A stretch of DNA of 64,000 bases from Bacteroidota bacterium (GTDB lineage: Bacteria; Bacteroidota; Bacteroidia; Chitinophagales; Chitinophagaceae): contig JAFAFR010000050.1 in assembly GCA_023423405.1 (NCBI GenBank), positions 245,295 through 309,294 of the forward strand, given 5' to 3'. The notes beneath the pieces are model-generated. The model searched no databases. It saw nothing but the letters and a program-made list of their open reading frames with translations, and had not been told where the DNA came from. Numbering within the stretch: position 1 is the first letter of the stretch; every line of letters begins with the position of its first letter. This document shows, one piece after another, positions 8,458-17,200 of the stretch. Position numbers and translations under genes: made by a program.

Positions 8458-8904
8458 ATGGCATCCCTGGTATTTCCCGACTATCCCTTCCGCATGCGCA
8501 TGCAGCAGGGGCGGCGCCAGATCTTCGATGAACTGCGCCGCCGTTGGGTGGTGCTAACACCGGAAGAATGGGTGCGGCAGCATTTTCTGCACTATATGAC
8601 GCGCCAGAAAAACTATCCTGCTGCTTTCATTGCCGTGGAGAAGGCCATCCGTTTGGGTGAGCTTACGAAGCGGTTCGACATACTGGTGTACAACAGCGCC
8701 CACCAGCCCTGGCTGATGGTGGAGTGTAAAAGCAATACCATTCCGCTCAGCGATGCCACGGTACACCAGTTGCTCGGGTACAATATGGCCGTGCCCGTTT
8801 CTTTTCTTGCGGTATCCAATGGCGGGCAACATTATTTTTTTGCAAGAAAGAGCGAGGGACTGGTGGCGATGGAAGACCTGCCACACTGGGAAGAGCAGCT
8901 TTAG
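8458..8904 (+). CDS. HsdR N-terminal (PD-(D/E)XK-like) domain protein, orphan
   Basis: 148 aa, made almost entirely of a type I restriction enzyme R-protein N-terminal-like domain (HSDR_N_2). The nuclease-fold residues are visible as RFDILVY (Asp), then PWLMVECKS (Glu-x-Lys) followed by a conserved Gln (VHQLLGYN). There is no helicase domain and no hsdM or hsdS nearby, so this is a stand-alone protein common in Bacteroidota rather than a restriction system. Function is unknown. It is divergent from the AMP nucleosidase gene and converges on glutamate dehydrogenase. Confidence 0.8.
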   Translation: MASLVFPDYPFRMRMQQGRRQIFDELRRRWVVLTPEEWVRQHFLHYMTRQKNYPAAFIAVEKAIRLGELTKRFDILVYNSAHQPWLMVECKSNTIPLSDATVHQLLGYNMAVPVSFLAVSNGGQHYFFARKSEGLVAMEDLPHWEEQL

Positions 8905-8910
8905 GCGGCG

Positions 8911-8943
8911 GCAAAAAAAATGCCGCTCACGGGGAGCGGCATT
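8911..8943 (-). terminator. Rho-independent terminator after glutamate dehydrogenase
   Basis: A perfect 10-bp stem (8919-8928 with 8934-8943) and, on the minus strand, a run of eight T (8913-8920, partly within the stem). It sits 22 bases past the dehydrogenase stop codon. Confidence 0.85.
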
Positions 8944-8965
8944 CTATGTTCAGCCAGGTTTCTTC

Positions 8966-10384
8966 TTATGGGAAAATACCGAGTTCATTATAGCTGGTGG
9001 CAACCTTGTTGATAGCTACTACATAGGCTGCCGTGCGCATATCGGGAATAGAAGGATTGTTCTTCCAGCAATCCATGATCTCGCGGGTAGCGGTGATCAT
9101 TGTTTCTTCGAGGCCGGAATACACCAGGTCTACTTCATCGGCTCCGTGTTCGATCATGGCTTTCTGGGAAGCGTTCACTTCCTTACCGGTAAGCGTTTCG
9201 ATCTGCTGGATGATGTTCTTATTCTGGTTTTCGGTGAAACGTTTTTCCATGCGGCCGTAGCGCACATGGCTCAGGTTTTTCAGCCATTCGAAATAGGAAA
9301 CCGTTACACCACCTGCGTTCAGGTACATATCGGGAACCACCAGGATGCCTTTTTTCACGAATACTTCGTCGGCCTCGGGTGTCAAAGGACCGTTGGCGGC
9401 TTCTCCTATGATCTTCGCTTTTATCCGCGGTGCGTTTTCTCCGTTGATCACGTTTTCGAGGGCTGCGGGGATCAGGATATCACATGCCAGTTCCAGCGCA
9501 TCGTCGCTGCCTGCCAGGTTGGTGGCGCCGGGGAAATTCAGGATGGAACCGGTTTTTTTGCGGTGCTGGAAAACTTCTTCTTCGTTGAGTCCGGCGGGGT
9601 TGTGGATAGCGCCTTCGTATTCTGCGATGGCAACCACTTTGGCGCCGCCTTCGCGGAAGAATTTAGCGGCATGATAACCCACGTTACCCAGGCCCTGCAC
9701 TACAACCGTTTTGTTCACAACGCCGGGTTCCAGTTCCAGTTTTTTCATTACTTCGGGCATGGAGCATACTTCCCGGATGCCATAAAAAACACCGAGGCCG
9801 GTGGCTTCGCGCCGGCCGCGAACGCCGCCCTGTGTTACGGGTTTGCCGGTTACGCAGCCGAGGGCATCTATTTCGCCCGGGCGCATGCTCAGGTAGGTAT
9901 CGAGGATCCAGGCCATTTCGCGTTCGCCGGTACCATAGTCGGGAGCCGGTACGTCGGTGCCCGGGCCGATGAAGTTTTTCTTGATCAGCTCATGGGTATA
10001 ACGGCGGGTAACTTTCTCCAGGTCGTAGGCCGAATACTTTTTGGGATCAATGTTGATGCCACCCTTGGCGCCGCCAAAAGGCACATTCACAATGGCGCAT
10101 TTGTAAGTCATGAGTGCGGCCAGCGCCATCACTTCGTCGAGGTTTACCGTGGTGGCGAAACGGATACCGCCCTTACAGGGTGTTTTGTGATGCGAGTGCT
10201 GTACGCGGTATGCTTTGATCACTTCGATCTTATCACCGATTTTAACGGGGAAGTGCATACGATACACGGAGTTACATTGTTTGATCTGTTCCAGGATTCC
10301 CGGGTCCCAGTTTGTAAACCTGGCTGCCTTGTCAAAACTCTGCTCTACTGCTCCAAAGAAGCTGTACTCTTGCTGTGAAGACAT
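8966..10384 (-). CDS. gdhA: Glu/Leu/Phe/Val family dehydrogenase (glutamate dehydrogenase)
   Basis: 472 aa. Family motifs: PFGGAKGGINIDPKKYS with the catalytic Lys region near residue 115, GPGTDVPAPDYGTGEREMAW, the GKPVTQGGVRGRREATG segment, and a Rossmann motif VVQGLGNVGYHAAKFF. It interconverts glutamate with 2-oxoglutarate and ammonia. A frame extends to 10444, but homology and context favour the ATG at 10384 (MSSQQEYSFFGAVEQSF). It has its own strong terminator. The branched-chain amino-acid dehydrogenase reading is less likely given length and the long N-terminus. Confidence 0.92.
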   Translation of the reverse strand: MSSQQEYSFFGAVEQSFDKAARFTNWDPGILEQIKQCNSVYRMHFPVKIGDKIEVIKAYRVQHSHHKTPCKGGIRFATTVNLDEVMALAALMTYKCAIVNVPFGGAKGGINIDPKKYSAYDLEKVTRRYTHELIKKNFIGPGTDVPAPDYGTGEREMAWILDTYLSMRPGEIDALGCVTGKPVTQGGVRGRREATGLGVFYGIREVCSMPEVMKKLELEPGVVNKTVVVQGLGNVGYHAAKFFREGGAKVVAIAEYEGAIHNPAGLNEEEVFQHRKKTGSILNFPGATNLAGSDDALELACDILIPAALENVINGENAPRIKAKIIGEAANGPLTPEADEVFVKKGILVVPDMYLNAGGVTVSYFEWLKNLSHVRYGRMEKRFTENQNKNIIQQIETLTGKEVNASQKAMIEHGADEVDLVYSGLEETMITATREIMDCWKNNPSIPDMRTAAYVVAINKVATSYNELGIFP

Positions 10385-10440
10385 GTTACTAGTTTTTGAA
10401 AATTGTTTTTTATATGTGTTTAAGCTATCGTGCGCGGGAA

Positions 10441-10668
10441 TCATTTGTTCTCCAGGCGGCGGATCTTTCCATCGAGCCTGACCAGGTAAGCGACGAGGCC
10501 GGCCACGATCAGGAGGAATACAGCTACCACCACCCAGATCTTTCCGTTGGATCTTAGTCCGTCGGCCATCTGAACGGCATCGTTATCCCCCGGCGTTTGT
10601 GCCAGCACGTAACCAGCCGGGATCAATATGAAAAGGATAACAGGCAAAAGGGAAAAAAGCTTACGCAT
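10441..10668 (-). CDS. CcmD-like small membrane protein
   Basis: 75 aa: an N-terminal signal/anchor helix (residues 2-22), a short periplasmic stretch, one transmembrane helix (about 44-64) and a basic C-terminus (RLDGKIRRLENK). Its size, topology and position directly after ccmC (8-base overlap) fit CcmD, the small subunit that helps release holo-CcmE from CcmC, as annotated in other Bacteroidota. The frame runs further upstream to 10785 inside ccmC; the ATG at 10668 gives the sensible signal sequence. Confidence 0.75.
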   Translation of the reverse strand: MRKLFSLLPVILFILIPAGYVLAQTPGDNDAVQMADGLRSNGKIWVVVAVFLLIVAGLVAYLVRLDGKIRRLENK

Positions 10669-11329
10669 GTTGGAGTTTTTTTTCTTCGAGGAGACGGAGC
10701 CGTATACGCAGCGAGGTGATCCATACGCCCAGCAGGGTCCAGCCGGGAACGGCAAGGAACCAGAACACCCAGCGCATGCGGCCATCGATGTCGTTGGTAT
10801 TGAGCGCGGGGTTTCCCATTCCGCCGGGATGCAGGCTTTCGAGCAGGCGGGGGATCACCCAGATCGTAGGGATCAGCATAAAATAAGCGAACACGTTGTA
10901 TACGGCGCTGATGCGGGCCCTTTTATCGAGGTCGGTGAGGGAACCCCTGAGAACGAGGAAGGCGATGTAAATTAAAATGGCGATGGCGGCTCCGATTTGT
11001 TTGGGATCGTTGCTCCAGGCCTTGCCCCAGGTATAGTTGGCCCAGATCATGCCGGTGGTGAGTCCCAGCAGCGCGAAAAGGATACCCGAGTTGGCGTATT
11101 CCACCGAATAGAGGTCGTACCGTATATCGCCGGTGCGCAGGTAGCGGATGGCGTACACAAGGGAGACCGTGAAAAAGGTCATCATACCAAACCACATGGC
11201 TACATGGAAATAGAGGTTCCGAATGGTTTCGTTGAGGATGGGTTTGGCCGGCACACCTCCCATCAGCCCCACTACACAGAGAATGAGCAATTGGGCAATG
11301 CAGAGTATTTTCCACCAAGATAGGCGCAT
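10661..11329 (-). CDS. ccmC: Heme exporter/cytochrome c maturation protein CcmC
   Basis: 222 aa, six predicted membrane helices. It shows the heme-handling tryptophan-rich segment WANYTWGKAWSNDPKQ and the conserved periplasmic histidines (NLYFHVAMW; LESLHPGGMGNP). CcmC loads heme onto the chaperone CcmE for cytochrome c maturation (system I). It follows ccmB (41 bases between the stop of ccmB and this start) and overlaps the ccmD-like gene. The start ATG at 11329 (MRLSWWKILC) was chosen over an upstream one at 11407 that would overlap ccmB. Confidence 0.9.
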   Translation of the reverse strand: MRLSWWKILCIAQLLILCVVGLMGGVPAKPILNETIRNLYFHVAMWFGMMTFFTVSLVYAIRYLRTGDIRYDLYSVEYANSGILFALLGLTTGMIWANYTWGKAWSNDPKQIGAAIAILIYIAFLVLRGSLTDLDKRARISAVYNVFAYFMLIPTIWVIPRLLESLHPGGMGNPALNTNDIDGRMRWVFWFLAVPGWTLLGVWITSLRIRLRLLEEKKLQHA

Positions 11330-11369
11330 AGCAAGAAATAAGTGGGGCAAAATTAGGGGAAACTCCTGA

Positions 11370-12020
11370 TCAATCCTTCCAAAGGAAGGGAAATAGGATA
11401 AGGGCAAGAATAACGATCAGCAGATCGAGCCCTGCGAGGAGGCCCACCATTTGCAGCAGGCCGCCCTGCACCACCTGGCTGAAAGCCGTGTTGGCCAGCT
11501 TCATCAGCAACAGCACCTGGGTAATGACGAGGGGAAATCCCAAAATGGCCATCAGGGCAGCGTTTTGCTGGGCTCTTGCAGCGATGGCGCTCAAAAAAGT
11601 GAAGACCAGGCTGAGCCCGAAGCCACCGAAAAGGGCAATGCCCAGGAAGCGGAGACCGTTCTGCACCGGCGAGCCCAGCAGGAGGCTGAAAAGGGCCCAG
11701 GAGCCCAGGCTCATCAGCGCCATTAATAAGATATTAAAAAGCAGTTTGGAGAGAATGAAAGGGCGGGCACCCGCCAGCGAATAGTAATAGAGCATGCGGC
11801 CCCGGTTTTCCTGCAGGAAGCTTTTGGCCACGCCATTCACGCATACAAATAACTGGATCATCCAGAAAAGCCCGTTCCACACAGTGTCTTCGGGTTGCCC
11901 CATGGCGAGGTACAATACAAAAATGGTACTGGCCACATAGAGCAGCACGCCATAAAAGCTGTACTGCTGTCGGAATTCGAGCAGGAGGTCTTTTTTCAGC
12001 AGTGCGATGATCTGTTTCAA
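11370..12020 (-). CDS. ccmB: Heme exporter protein CcmB
   Basis: 216 aa from a TTG start at 12020 (reads L/M-KQIIALLKKDLLLEFRQQYS). The N-terminal KDLLLEFRQQYSFYGVLLY segment and six hydrophobic helices match CcmB, the membrane subunit of the CcmAB complex that works with CcmC/CcmE in heme delivery. TTG at 12020 gives the usual family length and a 16-base gap from tdk; the alternative ATG at 12077 would overlap tdk and add about 19 residues. No ccmA is visible in the window. Confidence 0.85.
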   Translation of the reverse strand: MKQIIALLKKDLLLEFRQQYSFYGVLLYVASTIFVLYLAMGQPEDTVWNGLFWMIQLFVCVNGVAKSFLQENRGRMLYYYSLAGARPFILSKLLFNILLMALMSLGSWALFSLLLGSPVQNGLRFLGIALFGGFGLSLVFTFLSAIAARAQQNAALMAILGFPLVITQVLLLMKLANTAFSQVVQGGLLQMVGLLAGLDLLIVILALILFPFLWKD

Positions 12021-12036
12021 GAAAACGAAATTAGGT

Positions 12037-12606
12037 TTAATCTTTTTCGTGGAAGCATTTGCGGCAGCGCGGTTCATAGGAATCCATTTCACCGAGCAGG
12101 AGCTGCCCATTTGACGTCACTTTCCGGTAGCTGTAACTGGCGATATTTCCACATTTTACGCAAATGGCATGCAACTTGGTGATATAATCGGCTTTGGCCA
12201 GCAGGTAGGGCATTTGCCCGAAGGGCCGGCCAAGGTAGTCCATATCCAGCCCGGCTACAATGACCCGGATGCCCTGGGCCGCCAACTGATCACAAACAGC
12301 CGGCAACTGGTCGTCGAAAAACTGGGCTTCGTCAATGCCCACCACGTCTACATCACTGGCCAGCAGCAGCATGGTTTGCGAGTTTTCGATGGGCGTGGAG
12401 GGTATGGCAGATTCATCGTGGGATACGATCTTTTCGGCATCGTAGCGGGTGTCGATCGCAGGTTTAAAGATTTCCACTTTGAGGTTGGCAATTTTTGCGC
12501 GCCGCAGCCGGCGGATCAGTTCTTCGGTTTTTCCCGAGAACATGGATCCGCAGATCACCTCGATCCAGCCCTGGCGCCCGCCCCTCAGGTGTGGTTCTAT
12601 AAACAT
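12037..12606 (-). CDS. tdk: Thymidine kinase (type II)
   Basis: 189 aa. Walker A GSMFSGKTEELIRR, Walker B-like VVGIDEAQFFDD, the lasso/nucleoside region and four zinc-binding cysteines (CVKCGN and CRKCF) are all present, as in the small tetrameric bacterial enzymes. It phosphorylates thymidine to dTMP for salvage. It heads the minus-strand group tdk-ccmB-ccmC-ccmD-like and is divergent from the hypothetical gene at 12649. Confidence 0.96.
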   Translation of the reverse strand: MFIEPHLRGGRQGWIEVICGSMFSGKTEELIRRLRRAKIANLKVEIFKPAIDTRYDAEKIVSHDESAIPSTPIENSQTMLLLASDVDVVGIDEAQFFDDQLPAVCDQLAAQGIRVIVAGLDMDYLGRPFGQMPYLLAKADYITKLHAICVKCGNIASYSYRKVTSNGQLLLGEMDSYEPRCRKCFHEKD

Positions 12607-12648
12607 ATGCTAAGATGGGTTTTAAGCAATTGTTTTTGTTATAACTTT

Positions 12649-13395
12649 ATGAAATCCAATACTGACCCAAAAGTACCATATCGCATGGAAAGTGTAAAAG
12701 CGCTGGTAGACCAACTGCAGCAGCAATTACTGCAGGCCGCCGATACCCAAACCCTGCTGGCCACCGTGAGAGCTATCCAGGAAACGCTCTCCGGCCTTCC
12801 GGATGCGCAGCCGCCCGTTGCACCGCCCGTTACCCCGGGAAGAAAAGTGGCGGTGGTGATGCCGGCAGGCGCCCCCCGGCCCGTAGTGATTCCTGTTGCC
12901 AGCGCCGAACCGGAGGAGGAACCCACCGAGCCCGCCAGGGAAAAAGAAGAAGTCGCTGCCAAAGAGAAACCGGCAGAAGTCCTTCCCCAGCAAACCGACT
13001 GGCTGCATTCCCTCATGCAGGAAATCCCCACCCTGGCCCACCAGAAAGAATTCCGTGAACTGAACGAAGTGTTGCACCTGCAGGGCAGTCCCAGCCTCAA
13101 CGATAAGCTCAAACAGGCTTCCGTGGAAGTGGCCGAAGTGCTCACCCGCGAGCCGGTGCGCGACCTGAAAAAGGCCATCGGCGTGAACGACCGCTTTGTT
13201 TTTGTGAACGAACTGTTCCGGGGCGACGAAGTGATGTACGAACGCAGCATCAAAACCATCAATTCCTTCAACGTTTTACAGGAAGCCGAATTCTGGATGG
13301 AAAGAGAGCTGAAACTCAAGCTGGGCTGGGACGACAGCAAGGAAACCGTGCGTCATTTCCTTCAATTGGTAAGAAGGCGGTTCTCTTCCAAATAA
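12649..13395 (+). CDS. Conserved hypothetical protein with Pro/Glu-rich linker
   Basis: 248 aa. Residues 13-50 are helical (LVDQLQQQLLQAAD), residues about 55-125 are low-complexity and rich in Pro, Val, Ala and Glu, and the C-terminal 120 residues form a folded, charged helical region (DLKKAIGVNDRFVFVNELFRGDE; AEFWMERELKLKLGW). No signal peptide or enzyme motif is seen. I do not recognise a named family beyond a Bacteroidota hypothetical. An alternative ATG at 12685 gives MESVKALVDQL. The last 34 bases overlap the end of waaA on the other strand, so the two genes are convergent and overlapping. Confidence 0.7.
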   Translation: MKSNTDPKVPYRMESVKALVDQLQQQLLQAADTQTLLATVRAIQETLSGLPDAQPPVAPPVTPGRKVAVVMPAGAPRPVVIPVASAEPEEEPTEPAREKEEVAAKEKPAEVLPQQTDWLHSLMQEIPTLAHQKEFRELNEVLHLQGSPSLNDKLKQASVEVAEVLTREPVRDLKKAIGVNDRFVFVNELFRGDEVMYERSIKTINSFNVLQEAEFWMERELKLKLGWDDSKETVRHFLQLVRRRFSSK

Positions 13396-14630
13396 TGCAG
13401 GATCGTTTCCGTTGCACCTTTTTGCGCCGCTACAAATTTACCGGCTGCGGTGGCCGCTGCGGATTGCAGACCCTCGTCGGTAAACAGGCGGTCGAGGCAT
13501 TTTTCCAGCTCCAGCGCGTGGTCCACGGCGAAGGCCCCACCGGCATCGATCAGCGCCGGCGCTTCGGGATAGCCATCCGTTTCGGGACCAAAAACCACCG
13601 GTACCCCCCAGGCCGCCGGCTCCAGGATATTGTGCAGGCCATCGTCTCCAAACCCTCCTCCTACAAAAGCTACCCGGGCATAACGGTAGAGATAGGCCAG
13701 CATGCCAATATTATCGATGATCAGCACGTGCTGCGGACCGGCTTGTTTTCCCTCCCGGTATTCTTTTTCCCACACTGAATAGCGAATGGTGCCGGTGAAT
13801 AATTTCTCAATTTCTACCAGGTGCGCTTCGCTGATCTCGTGCGGCGCCAGTATGAAACAGATTTCCGGATGGGTGTTGGCGTAGTGGTCGAGCTCCTCTT
13901 CGTCTTCCTGCCAGGTGGAACCCGCTACCAGTACGGGTTTCTGACGAATGAAAGCTTCCACGGCGGGCAGGGTTTTGCCATCTGCCTTCAGAGCCGAAAC
14001 CCTATCGAACCTGGTATCGCCGCTTACCTGTACGTTGCTGATGCCGGCGGTACGCAACAGATCCACCGACGAGGCGTCCTGGACAAAGAGCATCCGGAAA
14101 CAATGGAGCATATGGCGGTGCAGGTTCCCGTACCATTTGAAAAAGGGCTGCGAGGCCCTGAAATGTCCCGATACCAGGATCACCGGCGTCTTGTTTTTTT
14201 GCAGGCGGTTGAGCGTATAATACCAGAAATCGTAGCGTACCCACAGTACCAGCGCGGGTTGTACGATCTCCACGAAGCTCCGGGCATGGCGGTAATTGTC
14301 GAGCGGAAGGTAGGTCACGATATCTGCCCCCGGCCAGTCTTTCCGGATGGTATAGCCGGAGGGGGAGAAAAAACTCACCAGGATGCGGTACTGCGGGTAG
14401 GTCTTCCGGATATACTCCAGCAGCGGGCGACCCTGTTCAAATTCGCCCAGGGAGGCGCTGTGCATCCAAACCGTGGGACGGCCCGGTTCCTGTGCCATTG
14501 CGGCCCGCAGTTGCTCCTGCCAGTTCCTGCGGCCCTCTACCCACAAACGGGCTTTTTCGTTAAAGAGGGCAGCCAGGCGGATGCCCCTTCCATAGAGAAA
14601 AAGAAAAATATTATACAATAAAAGACTCAC
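13362..14630 (-). CDS. waaA: 3-deoxy-D-manno-octulosonic acid (Kdo) transferase
   Basis: 422 aa, full family length. It shows an N-terminal membrane-associated helix, the conserved VWMHSASLGEFEQGRPL with the acceptor-side Glu, VSFFSPSGYT, the donor-domain FVGGGFGDDGLHNILEPAAWGVPVVFGP and other GT-B features of WaaA/KdtA. It adds Kdo to lipid A precursors at the inner membrane during lipopolysaccharide or lipooligosaccharide synthesis. It is divergent from the sugar-nucleotide operon starting at 14720. Confidence 0.93.
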   Translation of the reverse strand: MSLLLYNIFLFLYGRGIRLAALFNEKARLWVEGRRNWQEQLRAAMAQEPGRPTVWMHSASLGEFEQGRPLLEYIRKTYPQYRILVSFFSPSGYTIRKDWPGADIVTYLPLDNYRHARSFVEIVQPALVLWVRYDFWYYTLNRLQKNKTPVILVSGHFRASQPFFKWYGNLHRHMLHCFRMLFVQDASSVDLLRTAGISNVQVSGDTRFDRVSALKADGKTLPAVEAFIRQKPVLVAGSTWQEDEEELDHYANTHPEICFILAPHEISEAHLVEIEKLFTGTIRYSVWEKEYREGKQAGPQHVLIIDNIGMLAYLYRYARVAFVGGGFGDDGLHNILEPAAWGVPVVFGPETDGYPEAPALIDAGGAFAVDHALELEKCLDRLFTDEGLQSAAATAAGKFVAAQKGATETILHYLEENRLLTN

Positions 14631-14653
14631 GGAATCAAGAGATTGCTGTGGCG

Positions 14654-14661
14654 CAAAACTA
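14654..14661 (-). promoter_or_regulatory. Candidate -7 box for waaA
   Basis: The minus strand reads TAGTTTTG (TAnnTTTG consensus) 24 bases before the waaA start. No -33 TTTG at standard spacing. Confidence 0.4.
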
Positions 14662-14692
14662 AATTCAAACTTTCACCCTACCTATATTTTGC

Positions 14693-14700
14693 TATTTTTG
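14693..14700 (+). promoter_or_regulatory. Candidate -7 box for the sugar-nucleotide operon
   Basis: TATTTTTG matches TAnnTTTG and lies 20 bases before the aminotransferase ATG, leaving a short leader. A weak CTTT lies at the -33 position. Confidence 0.5.
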
Positions 14701-14719
14701 TGCCCATTTTAAAGCAGGA

Positions 14720-15850
14720 ATGACTATGCGCGCGATCCAAATGGTTGATTTGAAGCAACAGTACCTTCATATAAAAGAGGAAGTGGACAGGGCCATTCAC
14801 GAAGTGATCGATGCGGCTGCTTTCATCAATGGCAAGGCCGTGCAGGATTTTTCCGCCAGCCTGGCTGCTTATCTTGGTGCGAAATACGTGATCCCCTGCG
14901 CCAACGGCACCGATGCCCTGCAGATCGCCATGATGGCGCTGGACCTGCAGCCTGGCGATGAAGTGATCACGCCTTCTTTCACCTATATAGCCACCACCGA
15001 AGTGGTGGCGCTGCTCAAACTGAAGCCCGTATTCGTGGACGTGGACCCGCAGACCTTCTGCATGGATCCCGCGGCCCTCGAAAAAGCCATCACACCGCGC
15101 ACCAAAGCGATCGTCCCCGTACATCTTTATGGGCAGTCCTGCGACATGGAAGCCATCATGGAAATTGCCAACCGCCATGGGATCCCGGTGGTGGAAGACA
15201 ATGCCCAGGCGATCGGCAGCGATTTTTATTTCAGCGATGGCCGCAGGCAAAAAACCGGCACCATCGGCACCATCGGATGTACTTCTTTTTTCCCGTCCAA
15301 AAACCTGGGCTGTTATGGCGATGGCGGCGCCATTTGCACCAACGATGAAACCCTGGCCAACCGCATGCGCATGATCGCCAATCATGGCCAGTCGGTTCGC
15401 TACTACCACGATATGGTTGGCTGCAACAGCCGGCTCGACAGCATCCAGGCTGCTGTGCTCAATGTAAAGCTGCCGAGACTGGATGCCTATATCGACGCCC
15501 GCCGGGCCGCGGCCGACTTTTACGACAATGCATTTAAGGACCATCCAAAGATTAAGGTTCCCTTTCGCGATAAGAACAATAAACATGTGTTCCACCAGTA
15601 TACCCTTCAGTTGGAGGGCGTGGACCGCGATGGGCTGAACCAGTTCCTCGCGGGGGAAGGGATTCCGTCCATGATTTACTACCCGGTGCCGGCACACCGT
15701 CAGAAAATGTTCGCAGCCTTTGGTACAGAAAACACCCGCCTTCCGGTTACCGACTGGCTGACCAGCAGGGTGATCTCCCTGCCCATGCACACGGAACTGG
15801 ACCAGGAGCAGCTTACCCACATTACCGAAGCGGTATTAAAATTTGTATAA
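14720..15850 (+). CDS. DegT/DnrJ/EryC1/StrS family sugar aminotransferase
   Basis: 376 aa. A fold type I PLP enzyme of the sugar aminotransferase family: substrate loop CANGTDALQIAMMAL, VITPSFTYIATTEVV, PVHLYGQSCDME, the PLP phosphate/ring site VVEDNAQAIGS, and the Schiff-base lysine in CTSFFPSKNLGCYGDGGA. Members transfer an amino group from glutamate to a 3- or 4-keto nucleotide sugar. It leads a plus-strand run with two nucleotide-sugar dehydrogenases, UDP-xylose synthase and rfbBCD, so it probably makes an amino sugar for a surface polysaccharide. WlbE/WbpE-like use on UDP-3-keto-GlcNAcA is plausible but not shown. Confidence 0.9.
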   Translation: MTMRAIQMVDLKQQYLHIKEEVDRAIHEVIDAAAFINGKAVQDFSASLAAYLGAKYVIPCANGTDALQIAMMALDLQPGDEVITPSFTYIATTEVVALLKLKPVFVDVDPQTFCMDPAALEKAITPRTKAIVPVHLYGQSCDMEAIMEIANRHGIPVVEDNAQAIGSDFYFSDGRRQKTGTIGTIGCTSFFPSKNLGCYGDGGAICTNDETLANRMRMIANHGQSVRYYHDMVGCNSRLDSIQAAVLNVKLPRLDAYIDARRAAADFYDNAFKDHPKIKVPFRDKNNKHVFHQYTLQLEGVDRDGLNQFLAGEGIPSMIYYPVPAHRQKMFAAFGTENTRLPVTDWLTSRVISLPMHTELDQEQLTHITEAVLKFV

Positions 15851-15874
15851 CCACAATTACCATTAAAGAGTACT

Positions 15875-17197
15875 ATGAAAATTGCAGTTGTTGGAACAGG
15901 ATACGTAGGCCTCGTAACCGGAACCTGTTTTGCAGAGACCGGGAACCAGGTAACCTGCGTGGATATAGACAGTAAGAAAGTAGAAAGTCTTTCCAATGGA
16001 GAGATCACCATTTATGAACCGGGACTGGAAAAACTCTTTCTCCGCAACCTGAAAGAAGGCCGTCTTGCTTTTACTACCAATCTGGCTGAAGGCATCAAAG
16101 AAGCAGAGATCGTTTTTCTCGCGCTCCCCACTCCTCCGGGAGAGGACGGTTCCGCAGACCTCAAATATGTGCTGGGTGTGGCGGAAGAGATCGGTAAGCT
16201 GCTGACCGACTACAAAGTGCTGGTGGACAAGAGCACGGTGCCTGTAGGTACGGCGGAAAAAGTAAGACAAGCAGTTGCCAAAAACAGCAAAGTAGAATTC
16301 GACGTGGTATCCAATCCGGAGTTCCTGCGGGAAGGTGTTGCTGTAGATGATTTCATGAAACCCGACCGGGTAGTGATAGGAACCAGCAGCGATCGTGCGC
16401 GGAAGCTGATGGGCGAGCTCTATGCTCCTTTTGTTCGGTCAGGCAATCCCGTTATATACATGGATGAACGTTCGGCCGAGCTCACCAAATATGCTGCAAA
16501 TTCCTTCCTGGCCACCAAAATATCTTTCATGAACGAAGTGGCGCAGCTTTGTGAACGCCTCGATGCGGATGTGGATATGGTGCGCCTCGGTATCGGCAGC
16601 GACGACCGCATTGGCAAGCGTTTTCTCTTCCCCGGAATTGGTTACGGCGGTTCCTGTTTTCCCAAGGACGTGCAGGCCCTCGTAAAATCATCGGGAGAAG
16701 TAAAATACGATTTCAGGATACTAAATGCCGTAATGGAAGTAAACGAAAAACAGAAACTCCACCTTGTTCCGAAGATCGTGAGATACTTTAACGGCGACCT
16801 GAAAGGAAAACATTTCGCTTTGTGGGGACTGGCGTTCAAACCCAATACCGACGATATCCGCGAAGCCCCGGCTCTCTATATCATACAGGAGCTGCTGCAG
16901 GCAGGCGCTACCGTTTCTGCCTTTGACCCGGAAGCCATGAAGAATGTGAAAACCCTTTTGGGCGATAGCATCCAGTTTGCGGCCAACCAATACGAGGCCC
17001 TGGTAGGCGCCGATGCGCTGATCATCGCTACGGAGTGGAACGAATTCCGGACGCCCGATTTTTTGAAGATCGTTACCAACCTGCGGCAAAAGACCATTTT
17101 TGATGGCCGGAACCTTTTTGATACGCGTGCCATTGCCGAACTGGGATTTCATTACGAAAGCATTGGCCGCAAGCCTGTTGTTCCATCTAAAAACTAA
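15875..17197 (+). CDS. ugd: UDP-glucose 6-dehydrogenase
   Basis: 440 aa. N-terminal Rossmann motif VVGTGYVGLVTGTCFAE, LPTPPGEDGSADL, the central KYAANSFLATKISFMNE helix and the catalytic cysteine in GIGYGGSCFPKDVQAL; C-terminal domain with WGLAFKPNTDDIREAP. It oxidises UDP-glucose to UDP-glucuronate with two NAD+. The next gene, 3 bases on, would decarboxylate that product to UDP-xylose, so the pair forms a coherent pathway. Start ATG directly precedes the NAD-binding fold. Confidence 0.94.
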   Translation: MKIAVVGTGYVGLVTGTCFAETGNQVTCVDIDSKKVESLSNGEITIYEPGLEKLFLRNLKEGRLAFTTNLAEGIKEAEIVFLALPTPPGEDGSADLKYVLGVAEEIGKLLTDYKVLVDKSTVPVGTAEKVRQAVAKNSKVEFDVVSNPEFLREGVAVDDFMKPDRVVIGTSSDRARKLMGELYAPFVRSGNPVIYMDERSAELTKYAANSFLATKISFMNEVAQLCERLDADVDMVRLGIGSDDRIGKRFLFPGIGYGGSCFPKDVQALVKSSGEVKYDFRILNAVMEVNEKQKLHLVPKIVRYFNGDLKGKHFALWGLAFKPNTDDIREAPALYIIQELLQAGATVSAFDPEAMKNVKTLLGDSIQFAANQYEALVGADALIIATEWNEFRTPDFLKIVTNLRQKTIFDGRNLFDTRAIAELGFHYESIGRKPVVPSKN

Positions 17198-17200
17198 AAC

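Noticed and set aside
8458..8904. Type I restriction-modification system
   Set aside because: Only an HsdR N-terminal-like domain is present; there is no helicase part and no hsdM or hsdS, so it is not a restriction locus.
8753..10378. 541-codon open frame on the plus strand
   Set aside because: It lies antisense to glutamate dehydrogenase, whose frame has full family homology; the plus-strand translation is rich in Phe, His and Gly with no recognisable domain.
14678..15820. 380-codon open frame on the minus strand
   Set aside because: Antisense of the sugar aminotransferase, which has all family motifs.
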